NCBI RefSeq assembly: GCF_023716925.1
Contig: NZ_JAMQQG010000214.1
Coordinates: 1 to 60,326 of the forward strand
Origin: Frankia sp. R82
Lineage (GTDB): Bacteria; Actinomycetota; Actinomycetes; Frankiales; Frankiaceae
Length of the DNA stretch: 60,326 nucleotides
Direction of reading: 5' to 3'
The notes beneath the pieces were generated by a model that ran no database searches, was not told the origin of the DNA, and saw nothing but the letters and a program-made list of their open reading frames with translations. Below, piece after piece: positions 51,065 through 60,171 of the stretch; position 1 is the stretch's first letter; each line of letters opens with the position of its first letter. The position numbers and the translations under genes were made by a program.

Positions 51065-52036
51065 TCAGGGAATCTCCGCCGGGGCGGCCGGCGGCTGGCG
51101 AGGCGGCGGCGGTTCGTGGGGCTCGGCCCTGCTTCGGGCGAGGCGACGGTAGGCGCCGGGGGCGAGGCCGTACTCCCGTTTGAAGGCTTTGGCGAAGGCG
51201 AACTCGGAGGTGTAGCCGACGTGGTGCGCGACGGCGGACAACGGCAGGTCCCGCTGGCGCAGCAGGCGGGCCGCGGTGGTCAGCCGCCATCGGGTGAGGT
51301 AGGTCAGCGGCGGTTCACCGACCAGCGCGGTGAACCGCCGGGCGAACGTGGCCCGAGTGAGCCCGGCTTCGGCACCCAGCTGCTCCACCGTCCACGAGCG
51401 GGCCGGATCCTGATGGATGCGACGCAGGCTGGGGCCGATCGCCGGGTCGGTCAGCGCCCGGCTCCAGCCGGTGGGGTGCTCGTCCCCCCAGGCGCGCAGG
51501 ATGTAGACGAGCAGGGCGTCCACCAGCGTGGTGATGATGGCCTCCGCGCCCGGCGCCTGCTCCTCGACCTCCGCACCGAGTAGATCCACCGCCGTGTGCA
51601 GTCCGTGCCGGCGCCGGTTCGACAGGTACACCAGGTCGGGAAGAGCGGCCAGCATCGGATGTGGCCGGCGGGGATCGATCCGGTAGGCGCCCGAGAGCAG
51701 GACCGTCTGTGCTCCGGCGGGGGACCCGGCGAGATGCTGGTGGCCGATCCGCCTGGCCTGCCGGTCGGGGTCCATGCGAAAGGTGACGGCCGGGGTGGCC
51801 GGGTCGTCGGCCAGAGCATGCTCCCCGCCACCCGTGAGCAACACGACGTCGCCGGCGCGCAGGGCCAGCGGCTGCTCGCCGGCGACCGTCAGCCAGCAGG
51901 TGCCCCGCAGGACCACGTGGAAGCCGAAACCCTGATTGCCGCCGAACCGGAGCCCCCACGGGGCGTGTGCCCGGGTACGCACGCACAGGGTCGGGCCGCT
52001 TTCCAACACCGCGAGCACGTCGGTGAGGACATCCAC
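51065..52036 (-). CDS. AraC family transcriptional regulator with cupin domain
   Basis: The 323-residue protein is colinear with the regulator at 26551-27531: cupin domain (GFHVVLRGTCWLTVAGEQPLALRAGDVVLL) then two HTHs (WTVEQLGAEAGLTRATFARRF, VAHHVGYTSEFAFAKAFKREYGLAPGAYRR). Divergent from an SDR gene. The Pro-rich C-terminal tail is low complexity. Confidence 0.9.
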   Translation of the reverse strand: MDVLTDVLAVLESGPTLCVRTRAHAPWGLRFGGNQGFGFHVVLRGTCWLTVAGEQPLALRAGDVVLLTGGGEHALADDPATPAVTFRMDPDRQARRIGHQHLAGSPAGAQTVLLSGAYRIDPRRPHPMLAALPDLVYLSNRRRHGLHTAVDLLGAEVEEQAPGAEAIITTLVDALLVYILRAWGDEHPTGWSRALTDPAIGPSLRRIHQDPARSWTVEQLGAEAGLTRATFARRFTALVGEPPLTYLTRWRLTTAARLLRQRDLPLSAVAHHVGYTSEFAFAKAFKREYGLAPGAYRRLARSRAEPHEPPPPRQPPAAPAEIP

Positions 52037-52076
52037 CAGCCGATCATATCCGTTCTGGATGTCTCACTGAGATGAT

Positions 52077-52104
52077 CGGACATGAATATGGTCGTTCCGG
52101 ACAT
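52077..52104. promoter_or_regulatory. Direct repeat half-sites for AraC regulator
   Basis: CGGACAT at 52077-52083 and 52098-52104, 21 bp apart (two helical turns) in the same orientation, the usual arrangement for AraC-type activators. Confidence 0.5.
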
Positions 52105-52242
52105 TGTTCGTCGCATGCCGGTGGTCCTACCGTGAGCATCGCAGCTGACGAACGGCCGACCGGGCTTGCGATCCGTCGAGTGGCCGGCGGGCCTCGTCGC
52201 GCACCTTCTGCTCTCGCACTCCGACGGAAGAATCGAGCTCTC

Positions 52243-53043
52243 ATGGACCTGCAGTTGCGTGACAGACGAGCGCTGGTTACCGGCAGCTCCAGTGGCATCG
52301 GCCGAGCCATCGCGCTCGTTCTGGCCCAGGAAGGCGCTGCCGTCGTGGTGCACGGCCGGGACGGCGAACGGGCACAGGCCACCGCGGACGCCATCGTCGC
52401 CGCCGGTGGTACGGCGGCGGTGGTGCTCGGCGACCTGGCCGACGAAGCGGCCGCGACCCGGGTCGCCGCCGAGGCCACCGCGGCCCTCGGCGGTATCGAC
52501 ATCCTGGTCAACAACGCCGGCGCGGCCTACGACGCCGGCTGGGTCGGGGTAACCGCCGCCGACTGGCGCACCCTGTATGACGCCAATGTCGTCGGTGCGG
52601 TCCGTCTGATCCTCGCGCTGACACCGCGGATGCGGGAAAGCACCTGGGGGCGCGTCATCCAGATCGGCAGCGCGGCGGGCACCCACCCGCTGCCCGTCCG
52701 GGCCGCCTACAGCGCGGCCAAGGCGGCGCTGACCAATCTCACGGTGAGCCTCGCCAAGGAACTCGCCGGCACCGGGATCACCGCGAACACCGTCAGCCCC
52801 GGCCCGACCCTGACAGAGGGGTTCCGGGAGTTCGCCCGGACGTTTGCCCGCCACCACGGGCTTGCCGACGAGGCCGCGGCCATCCGTATGCTGATCGACG
52901 GTCCGCTGGCCAGCCCCGCCGCCCGGCTGGCCGTTCCGGAGGAGATCGCCGCCCTGGTGGCCTTCGTGGCCAGCCCGTTCGGCGCCTCCATCAACGGCGC
53001 CAATCTCCGCATCGACGGGGGACTGATTCCTGCCGTCAACTGA
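52243..53043 (+). CDS. Short-chain dehydrogenase/reductase
   Basis: The 266-residue SDR has TGSSSGIG (residues 12-19), NNAG (about 89), IQIGSAAG (Ser) and YSAAK (about 155-159), FabG-like with C-terminal IDGGLIPAVN. ATG 52243 gives the canonical MDLQLRDRRALVTG start. Likely activated by the divergent AraC protein. Confidence 0.92.
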   Translation: MDLQLRDRRALVTGSSSGIGRAIALVLAQEGAAVVVHGRDGERAQATADAIVAAGGTAAVVLGDLADEAAATRVAAEATAALGGIDILVNNAGAAYDAGWVGVTAADWRTLYDANVVGAVRLILALTPRMRESTWGRVIQIGSAAGTHPLPVRAAYSAAKAALTNLTVSLAKELAGTGITANTVSPGPTLTEGFREFARTFARHHGLADEAAAIRMLIDGPLASPAARLAVPEEIAALVAFVASPFGASINGANLRIDGGLIPAVN

Positions 53044-53184
53044 GCGGAGCCAGTCCACCGAACGCCTCGGCCGACACCGATGGAAGGCCGACAGAACCCT
53101 GGGTTGTTATTGCCGGCTGACGCCGCGCTACGAACGCAACGGCCGTCGCTTCCGCTGATCAGCGAGTCCGGCCGGAACCCCGAC

Positions 53185-53214
53185 GGCCTACAGGGGGTGA
53201 ACCCCCTGTAGGCC
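53185..53214. terminator. Hairpin between convergent SDR genes
   Basis: Perfect 14-bp stem GGCCTACAGGGGGT/ACCCCCTGTAGGCC with a 2-base centre, in the 457-bp gap between two convergent genes. No U-run, but the position fits a bidirectional terminator. The rest of the gap shows no gene. Confidence 0.55.
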
Positions 53215-53500
53215 AGCCTGCCGAGATCTTGTCGTCGCGATCACCGATGAGGCTGAGATACCTCGTCATCTCCAACGTCGTTTCACTGTCGGCTACGGAC
53301 GTCATGGCTGCCGGTCCCGGCCCGCCGTGGTCAGCCAGGCTGCGAGGAGCGGAGAGGGAACGCTGAGCGGCACATCGGCGATTCTTCCGCGACCGGCCGC
53401 GGCACCCGTCACGTTCGTCGCCTCGTCGTTGCAACCGCTACCTGCCGATGCCGGGGAATGGGTCCCGCCGCAGACGGATGCGGCTGCGGAAGGCGCGGGG

Positions 53501-54238
<738 letters not shown>

Positions 54239-54323
54239 GTGATCCAGGGTGCCCATGGTCTGGTCGCGCATCCAGGCATCATTGGTACGAGGCTGGGCGG
54301 CTGATCGGTCAGGAGAATGGCAG

Positions 54324-55175
54324 ATGGCACGACAGGGACTGGCCAGCTTCCTACGCGACCGGCGGGAGGCGCTACACCCGGCTGACGTCGGCCTACCCGC
54401 AGGTGCTCGCCGACGTACGCCGGGCCTGCGGCGCGAGGAGGTCGCGGGGCTGGCGAACATATCGGCGGAGTACTACGCGCGGCTTGAGCAGGCGCGCGGG
54501 CCGCGACCGTCGGCACCGGTCCTGGACGGCGTCGCGAACGCGCTGCGGCTGACGCGTGCGGAGCGGGCACACGTGTTCCGGCTGGCTGGCGTGGCCTTGC
54601 CGGCACCGGCCGGACCCCCGCGCCGGGTCCGCCCCTACGTGGCGAGCCTGTTGGAGCGGATGCCGGACACGGCGGCGATCGTCACCGCGGCCAGCTACGA
54701 CGTGATCGCGTGGAATCACGTGGCGGAGGCACTGATGGGCAGCCTTCGCGACAGCCCCAATCTCGCTCGGCGCCGCTTCCTGCGGCGCGAGGAGGTTCTG
54801 ACCACCGGGCACGAGGACTTCGGTGAGATCGCCGTTGCGCGGCTACGCGCTGCGGCGGATCGCTATCCGCGCGACCAGGCGCTCGCGGCGCTGCTCGCAG
54901 AACTATGCGCGGGCAGCGACGAGTTCACCGCGATCTGGAACACGCATCCGGTGCGTACCCCCAGCCACCGGACCAAGACGATGTTCCACCCTGAGATGGG
55001 CCCGCTACGCGTCCACTGCGACGTGCTCACCGTCCCAGAAGACGACCAGCAGGTCGTCTTCATCACCGCCGACCCGGGCTCCCCGAGCGCCCGCGCCCTC
55101 CGGCAGCTGGCTGCCGGCATTGTCCCCAGCCGTGACCGTCCGGCCTGGATGGACCGAGACCAGGTCGCCACCTGA
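54324..55175 (+). CDS. XRE (MmyB-like) transcriptional regulator
   Basis: This 283-residue regulator is of the same family as that at 9417-10328: HTH (LASFLRDRREAL, RRTPGLRREEVAGLANISAEYYARLEQARG) and MmyB ligand domain (RMPDTAAIVTAASYDVIAWN, DDQQVVFITADPGSPSARALRQL). AGGAG 8 bases before ATG 54324. Probably controls the divergent SDR. Confidence 0.9.
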   Translation: MARQGLASFLRDRREALHPADVGLPAGARRRTPGLRREEVAGLANISAEYYARLEQARGPRPSAPVLDGVANALRLTRAERAHVFRLAGVALPAPAGPPRRVRPYVASLLERMPDTAAIVTAASYDVIAWNHVAEALMGSLRDSPNLARRRFLRREEVLTTGHEDFGEIAVARLRAAADRYPRDQALAALLAELCAGSDEFTAIWNTHPVRTPSHRTKTMFHPEMGPLRVHCDVLTVPEDDQQVVFITADPGSPSARALRQLAAGIVPSRDRPAWMDRDQVAT

Positions 55176-55369
55176 GCTGCTCTGGCCGCTCAGGTGGCGT
55201 GATGTCACAGAGGCCGCGGCGAACCGTCGCTGGCAACGCGGCGGTCAGGCCGCACTCCACCAGAGCCCTGGACCCTCGCAATCACAGGGGCATCGTGCCC
55301 TCGGCGTCCTCTGTGCCCTCCTCCGTTTGACGCCGTGACCGGCGGGCGCCTAAGCTGACTCCACTTCCT

Positions 55370-55404
55370 CCCCGCCGTCCCCTTTGGGACTGGCGGGGTT
55401 TTTT
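55370..55404 (+). terminator. Rho-independent terminator-like hairpin
   Basis: CCCCGCC GTCCC, loop CTTT, GGGAC T GGCGGGG, then six T. It ends 16 bp before the start codon of the NYN remnant, so it could be a leader attenuator or terminate transcripts from the left. Confidence 0.75.
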
Positions 55405-55420
55405 CTGGATCGGCTACATC

Positions 55421-55619
55421 ATGACCCCACGAGTCGCGGTCTTCATCGACTACCAGAACGTTCATTTCTCGGCGCGAAGCAGGTTCCTGCCGGCCGACGC
55501 GTCACGTCACCACGGTCATGTTGATCCTGGCCGGGTGGCCGAGCGGATCGTCGCCGGTCGCCGGTCGCCGGTCGCCGCTTCGGTGGCGAGTTGACGTCCG
55601 TCCGGATCTATTATCAAGG
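55421..55619 (+). pseudogene. NYN-domain protein, N-terminal part
   Basis: The sequence starts at ATG 55421 as MTPRVAVFIDYQNVHFSARS with the first catalytic Asp of NYN domains (FIDYQNV), continuing VDPGRVAERIVAGRR. Four tandem GTCGCCG heptamers at 55550-55577 shift the frame; beyond them RFGGELTSVRIYYQ is readable in another frame. It then joins directly to the HhH-GPD C-terminal codons. Confidence 0.7.
55550..55577 (+). repeat. Heptanucleotide tandem repeat in NYN gene
   Basis: Four copies of GTCGCCG. Two copies would restore the frame (IVAGRRFGGELTSVRIY), so expansion from two to four explains the frameshift. Confidence 0.7.
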
Positions 55620-55663
55620 TCCGCGAATTCAAGAAGCAGATGAAGGCCGCTGCCAAGGCGTGG
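55618..55663 (+). pseudogene. HhH-GPD C-terminal scrap
   Basis: The reading VREFKKQMKAAAKAW equals the end of the HhH-GPD protein (VREYKKAMKAAAKAG). It directly follows the NYN N-terminal scrap, so a deletion has joined the two genes. From 55664 to 55932 nothing else is recognised. Confidence 0.8.
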
Positions 55664-55932
55664 TCTACCTGAGCGCTCTCCGGGCGGCGCATAGCTATGC
55701 ATATCCATCGGACGACCTGCGCGGCGAGACCGCACAGCCCCCTTCTGCGGCATCTTCACGAGTGCCTGTAGTCGGCGAGCACCGCCTGGCATATGAGCGC
55801 GAACGCCTGAAGCTCATCCTCACCGGCGGCGACGGCGGTCATCGACGGATGACGGGCGCCGGCCTGGTCCGCTGCGGCCCTCTCCTCGACGTGGTTGGCC
55901 GGCTCTCGTTCACAGAATCGTCGAATTCCTCC

Positions 55933-56595
55933 TCAAAGCCGGATGGCGAGGTCGACGCCGTCGTCGAGGGGGACAGCGCAGTTGAGGTAGCCGTTCGCCG
56001 GATCGTGGACGTACTCGAGGTAGTCGCGGTTCTCCTCGGCGAACAGCGTCACGTCGTCGGCGATGACCAGCGCGCCGGAGGCGAGTGTGGGCTCGAGCGC
56101 TCGCAGCAGCGGCAGATACAGCTGGTTCCAGCCGTCAAGCAGCAGCAGGTCGATCGGCCCGGGCAGGTCCCGCAGCGTTTCGAATGCGTCGCCGACCCGC
56201 ACGTCGACGAGGTCCCCGAAGCCGGCCTCGGCCAGGTTCGCACGGGCCGCCGCCGCCTTCGTCGCGGACAGCTCGGTGGTGACGACCCGGCCGCCGCCGT
56301 TGTCCCGGAGCGCTGCGGCCAGATGGATCGTGGAGATCCCGAAGGACGTGCCGAACTCGACCACGAGCGCGGCGTTGCGTGCTCGAGCGAGGAGGTAGAG
56401 CAGCCGCCCCACCTCCGGGGCGACGGGCATGTAGATCTCGGCCGCGGCCTCGGCCGCCGCCGCGGCCAGGGAGCCGTCGACTTCGCCGCTGAACCGGTCG
56501 CGCAGCGCCAACAATGCGGGACCCTCCTGGGCGGCCGCGCTGAACAGGCGGTTCAGCACGGTGCGCGCAGCGTCATCGAGCAGTGTCGCAGGCAT
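55933..56595 (-). CDS. O-methyltransferase (class I, CatOMT-like)
   Basis: The 220-residue protein has VVEFGTSFGISTIHLAAAL (motif I, about residues 77-95), RVVTTELSATKAAAARANL, and DLLLLDGWNQLYLPLLRALEPTLASGALVIADD (metal/substrate region). The family methylates catechol-like hydroxyls using SAM. Divergent from a LysR gene. Confidence 0.9.
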   Translation of the reverse strand: MPATLLDDAARTVLNRLFSAAAQEGPALLALRDRFSGEVDGSLAAAAAEAAAEIYMPVAPEVGRLLYLLARARNAALVVEFGTSFGISTIHLAAALRDNGGGRVVTTELSATKAAAARANLAEAGFGDLVDVRVGDAFETLRDLPGPIDLLLLDGWNQLYLPLLRALEPTLASGALVIADDVTLFAEENRDYLEYVHDPANGYLNCAVPLDDGVDLAIRL

Positions 56596-56780
56596 GGTGA
56601 AGACACCTTTCGGGAGGTTGATCTCGCCAAGAGCCGGACGGGCCCTCAGCAGGGCTGGCGGTACCGAAGGCAGTGTCCGCGCGCTCGGTCCGCGTTCTTA
56701 CCGGACACCTAGTCGCGTACTGTCGCGATAGGTCGTTTTGGGTGCAGCCCAAGCCTAGGTGCCGGGCGATCTGCCTTCAA

Positions 56781-56817
56781 ATGCATGTCAATCACTGAAA
56801 CGATGCGTGGCATGCAT
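56781..56817. promoter_or_regulatory. LysR site candidate
   Basis: ATGCATG at 56781 and CATGCAT at 56811, an inverted pair that overlaps the first possible LysR start. If it is the operator, the true LysR start is probably the later ATG at 56830. Confidence 0.4.
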
Positions 56818-57780
56818 AGTGCAGCGCCGATGGAGGCAGGCGGCTCACGGCCGTTGTCCGGCGTCGATCTCAACCTGCTCGTCGCCCTCGACGCGTTGCT
56901 CACCGAACGCAGTGTCAGTGCCGCCGCCCGCCGCCTGCACCTGACCGAGCCGGCGACGAGTCGCGCCCTGGGCCGTATCCGCCGCACCACCGGCGATCAG
57001 ATCCTTGTCCGCACCGGCCACACCATGGTCCCGACTCCACGCGCCCTCGAGATCCAGGCGGAGGTCAGCGACCTGGTCCGCCGCGCCCAGGCCGTGTTCG
57101 CGTCGGTCGGCATGCCCGACCTCACCGACCTGGACCGGACGTTCACCATCCTCAGCAGCGACATGCTCATCGCCGCCGTCGGTCCCGATCTGCTCGATCG
57201 CCTCGCCATCGAGGCCCCCGCCGTGCGGATCCGCTTCCTGCCCGAGCCGACCCCGTCCGCCGACCCGCTGCGCGACGGCACCGCTGACCTCGAGATCGGC
57301 GAAATCGACTCAACCGCGCCGGAGATCCGGGTCGAGACGCTCGGCGCCGATGACGCCGTCCTCATCGTCCGCGTCGGCCATCCCCTCACCACGGGGCCCG
57401 TCACGCTTGACCGCGTCGTGACCGCTCGTCACGTCGTTGCCTCCCGCCGCGGACGCTTCCGCGGCCCCCTCGACGACGCGCTTGCCGCCCAGGGCCTACG
57501 CCGCAACGTGGCCGTCGCCGTACCCTCCCACACTGCCGCCCTGAGAATGGTCGCCCACAGCGACCTCGTCGGCATCGCCCCCCGCCGCCTCGGCCGTTCT
57601 GCCCTCACCGCCGCCGGCCTGGCCGTCCTCGACCTCGACCTGGCACTGCCGCCCCTGCCGGTCAGCCTCGCCTGGCATCCCCGCAACGATGCCGACGCCC
57701 CTCACCGCTGGCTGCGCACCTACCTGCGCGATGTCATCATCGCCGCCCTGAGCGGTCCGCCCGTTGACGCCAGCGTCTGA
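56785..57780 (+). CDS. LysR family transcriptional regulator (NodD-like)
   Basis: The 331-residue protein has HTH VDLNLLVALDALLTERSVSAAARRLHLTEPATSRALGRIR (about residues 27-66) and an effector domain (about 105-315, DLTDLDRTFTILSSD), close to NodD/LinR-like members. Starts at 56785, 56812 or 56830 are all in frame. Likely regulates the divergent O-methyltransferase. Confidence 0.88.
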   Translation: MSITETMRGMHSAAPMEAGGSRPLSGVDLNLLVALDALLTERSVSAAARRLHLTEPATSRALGRIRRTTGDQILVRTGHTMVPTPRALEIQAEVSDLVRRAQAVFASVGMPDLTDLDRTFTILSSDMLIAAVGPDLLDRLAIEAPAVRIRFLPEPTPSADPLRDGTADLEIGEIDSTAPEIRVETLGADDAVLIVRVGHPLTTGPVTLDRVVTARHVVASRRGRFRGPLDDALAAQGLRRNVAVAVPSHTAALRMVAHSDLVGIAPRRLGRSALTAAGLAVLDLDLALPPLPVSLAWHPRNDADAPHRWLRTYLRDVIIAALSGPPVDASV

Positions 57781-57861
57781 CGGGTCAGAGCCGCTCCGGC
57801 GGGCGTCCTGACTACGTGCTTCGCTGGTCTGCCAGAGCTGGCGAGGCTTATCGGCTACGGC

Positions 57862-57900
57862 ATGCCCCCGCAGGTCACTGTCTTCGTCAACGACCAGTAG
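57862..57900 (+). pseudogene. NYN protein start scrap
   Basis: The reading MPPQVTVFVNDQ-stop, preceded by ATCGGCTACGGC, matches the NYN start at 55421 and its upstream bases. It is joined to HhH codons a few bases later. Confidence 0.6.
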
Positions 57901-57902
57901 CG

Positions 57903-57950
57903 CCGCTGATCGAGATGGTGCTGGACCGGCAAATCAGATGAACAGGGAAC
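57903..57950 (+). repeat. HhH-5' repeat, copy I (3' part)
   Basis: Only HhH codons 23-31 (LIEMVLDRQ) and the tail ATCAGATGAACAGGGAAC remain, fused behind the NYN start scrap. Confidence 0.85.
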
Positions 57951-58048
57951 CCGTGGAGCTACCCGGGGACCAGGCGACCTGCTCGCCGCCGCGGCTACCG
58001 CGATCGCGTGGCGCAGGGCCTCGGGGCGACGCGTGCCCATGGCTCCGA

Positions 58049-59362
58049 TCATGACCGGTCCTTGAGGGAGCCGAGCTGAGCCTGACGGCTGGCGCGGTCC
58101 CGGCAGTGTTCCAGGTACTGACGTTCGGCCGGGTCGTGGGTCAGGCTGATCGCGCTTTCATAAGCCACGACGGCCTCTTCCTTCCGCCCGAGCCGGTCCA
58201 ACAGATGCGCACGGGTGGCTTTGGCCGGCTGAAACCGGTGGCTGTGCTGACCGGCTTCGGCCAGCAGCGCGTCGAGCGTGGCCAGTCCCGCTGCCGGCCC
58301 GTCGATCTCGGCGGTGACGGCGGCGAGAGCGACACTGCTGCCGAGAGAGGGCTCGACGGCGTGCAGGATGCGGTGCAGGGCGAGCAACGCCGGCCAGTCC
58401 ATGGTGCCGCCGAGGCCCCGGGCGCAGTGCATGGCCTGGATCGCGGCTTCGAGCTGGAACCGTCCCAGATGTCCACGCGCGTGCGCGGCCCGCAGGTGTT
58501 CGTGGGCCCGGCTGATCAGGCGCCGGTCCCACAGCGAAGGATCGTGCTCGGCGAGCGGGACGAAACGCCCGTTCGCATCAACTCGTGCCGGTGCGCGTGC
58601 CGCCGAGAGCCCGATCAAGGCCGCGAGCCCCCGCGCCTCGGGATCGTCGGGAACGAGCGTGGTGAGCACTTCGGCGAGGTGCAGCGCCTCCGAAGGCAGC
58701 TGGCGGGCTTGCGGTCCGGTCGCCCAGTCGATGATGTAGGTGCCGTAGACCGCCTCGAGGACCGAGGGCATCCGCGCGAGGAGGTCTACCCGGTCCGGGA
58801 TGCGGAAAGGGATGCCCGCGGCCTTGATGCGCTTCTTGGCCCGGACCAGCCGCGTCGCCATCGTCGACGGCGGCACCGAGAAGGCCCGCCCGACCTGCTC
58901 GGCGGTGAAGCCGAGCACCGTGTTGAGCATCAGCGGGGTGCGCACCGCGGGTTCGATCGCCGGATGCGCACACACGAGCATCAGTTCAAGCCGCCGGTCA
59001 GGGATCGCATCGACGTCGATGTCCTCGACATACGCCGGTGAGTCCTGGCCAGCGTCGAGAGGGACGGTCCGTTGCACCCGCGCGGACTTCCACTGGTCGC
59101 GCCCCCGGTTGCGGGCGACGGCCAGCAGCCACGCGCTGGGATTGCCTGGCACTCCCTGTGACGGCCACGTCCGCAGGGCCTGCTCGAACGCGTCGGCCAG
59201 CATGTCCTGCGCGGAGGTGAGGTCACTGGTGGAGGCGGCCAGCAGAGCGAGGAGCCGGCCGTAACTGTCCCGGGCCGCAATATCCGCGCAGCGGTACGCC
59301 GGCCCCGGCTCGTCCTGGCCGGGGCCGGCTTCCCGCCCGTCGCCGGGCGTCAGCGTGACCAT
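58049..59362 (-). CDS. ECF42-type RNA polymerase sigma factor
   Basis: The 437-residue protein has region 2 (DLTSAQDMLADAFEQALRTWP, NPSAWLLAVARNRGRDQWK), region 4 (MLNTVLGFTAEQVGRAFSVPPSTMATRLVRAKKRIKAAGI) and a long TPR-like C-terminal extension (ATRAHLLDRLGRKEEAVVAYESAISL). ATG 59362 overlaps the end of the DGPF gene by 13 bp. Paralogue of 46864-48096 with rather different sequence. Confidence 0.9.
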   Translation of the reverse strand: MVTLTPGDGREAGPGQDEPGPAYRCADIAARDSYGRLLALLAASTSDLTSAQDMLADAFEQALRTWPSQGVPGNPSAWLLAVARNRGRDQWKSARVQRTVPLDAGQDSPAYVEDIDVDAIPDRRLELMLVCAHPAIEPAVRTPLMLNTVLGFTAEQVGRAFSVPPSTMATRLVRAKKRIKAAGIPFRIPDRVDLLARMPSVLEAVYGTYIIDWATGPQARQLPSEALHLAEVLTTLVPDDPEARGLAALIGLSAARAPARVDANGRFVPLAEHDPSLWDRRLISRAHEHLRAAHARGHLGRFQLEAAIQAMHCARGLGGTMDWPALLALHRILHAVEPSLGSSVALAAVTAEIDGPAAGLATLDALLAEAGQHSHRFQPAKATRAHLLDRLGRKEEAVVAYESAISLTHDPAERQYLEHCRDRASRQAQLGSLKDRS

Positions 59363-59721
59363 GCGCCCTTGACGAGGGCGGTCGCGCTCGGGCGTACCTC
59401 GATCATGCCCCACTGAGCGCCAGGGCACTTCTCGGCCCAGCCGATGGCCGCATCCAGGTCAGGTACCTCGAGCATGAAGATCCCGGCCAGGGCATCCTTC
59501 GTCTCGGCGAAGGGTCCGTCCTGCACCCGCAGACCGCCCTCCCTGCGGGTCACGGTCGTCGTCGCGGCGGACGGCTGGAGCACATCGGCCGATAGCAGTA
59601 CCCCGGCAGACTCCAGCGCCCGGCCGTAGGCCCCGAACGCCTCCTTCGCCTCCTCGATCGCCTCCTCGCTGATCTCCCCTTCGCCGGGCTCCCGGTAGTG
59701 CATCAGCAGTGCGTAACGCAT
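59350..59721 (-). CDS. YCII/DGPF domain protein
   Basis: The 123-residue protein begins MRYALLMHYREPGEGEISEE and has GGLRVQDGPFAETKDALAGIFML, the DGPF signature, and a C-terminal IEVRPSATA. GGGAGG precedes ATG 59721. Forms an operon with the downstream ECF42 sigma factor. Confidence 0.9.
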   Translation of the reverse strand: MRYALLMHYREPGEGEISEEAIEEAKEAFGAYGRALESAGVLLSADVLQPSAATTTVTRREGGLRVQDGPFAETKDALAGIFMLEVPDLDAAIGWAEKCPGAQWGMIEVRPSATALVKGAWSR

Positions 59722-59739
59722 CGTTGCCTCCCGTACCAG

Positions 59740-59758
59740 TGTCGCGCCGGTCGCGACA
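59740..59758. promoter_or_regulatory. Palindrome in ECF42 module promoter
   Basis: TGTCGCG-CCGGT-CGCGACA, perfect 7-bp arms, 19 bp upstream of the DGPF start. On the minus strand TGTCGC followed 17 bases later by TACG loosely fits an ECF42 promoter. Confidence 0.4.
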
Positions 59759-59930
59759 TCCACATCAAGATGACGATCGGGCGACCCTCAGATCGTCACC
59801 CGGGAAGCGAGAAGTCGCCGTTGTCTGCGACGCCTGGCACAGGCGGCCCGGCCGAGCCCGTCACCCGCCGCGGGCCGCGGGCCAGCGCCTGCGGGCTGAC
59901 CATCGAGACATGCTCGGCTGCGGGTGTGCA

Positions 59931-60040
59931 GCGGGACTTCACCTGAGCCAGATTGCCGAGGCCGACGGGCTGCTGACGAAAGACCCGTGGCGCTGCTGAT
60001 CGGGATGGTTCTGGACCAGCAAGTCGGACAAACAAGGAAC
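59931..60040 (+). repeat. HhH-5' repeat, copy J
   Basis: Start codon mutated to GCG, HhH codons 2-31 with a 1-base deletion (CCCGTGG for CCCGTTGG), and the full tail GTCGGACAAACAAGGAAC ending at 60040. The rest of 59760-60102 shows no gene. Confidence 0.92.
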
Positions 60041-60102
60041 GATCGGTAGGCGGAGCCCAGTGTCGACGGCCTGCTTCGGTCGGGGCCGGTCGTCGGCGGA
60101 AC

Positions 60103-60128
60103 GTGGCCCGTGGCCCGTGGCCCGTGGC
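60103..60128 (+). repeat. Tandem GTGGCCC heptamers
   Basis: Three full copies and a partial fourth, upstream of the antitoxin-like gene. Confidence 0.7.
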
Positions 60129-60144
60129 ATGGTGGTCACGACGG

Positions 60145-60163
60145 CGTAATACGCTGTGTTACG
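60145..60163. promoter_or_regulatory. Operator overlapping -10 box
   Basis: CGTAATAC-GCT-GTGTTACG, one mismatch, overlapping TACGAT at 60160-60165. It predicts autoregulation of the following gene. Confidence 0.5.
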
Positions 60164-60171
60164 ATAATGGC

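Noticed and set aside
60103-60128. GTGGCCC tandem repeats as a replication origin iteron
   Set aside because: Too few, too short and without any replication gene or AT-rich region nearby.
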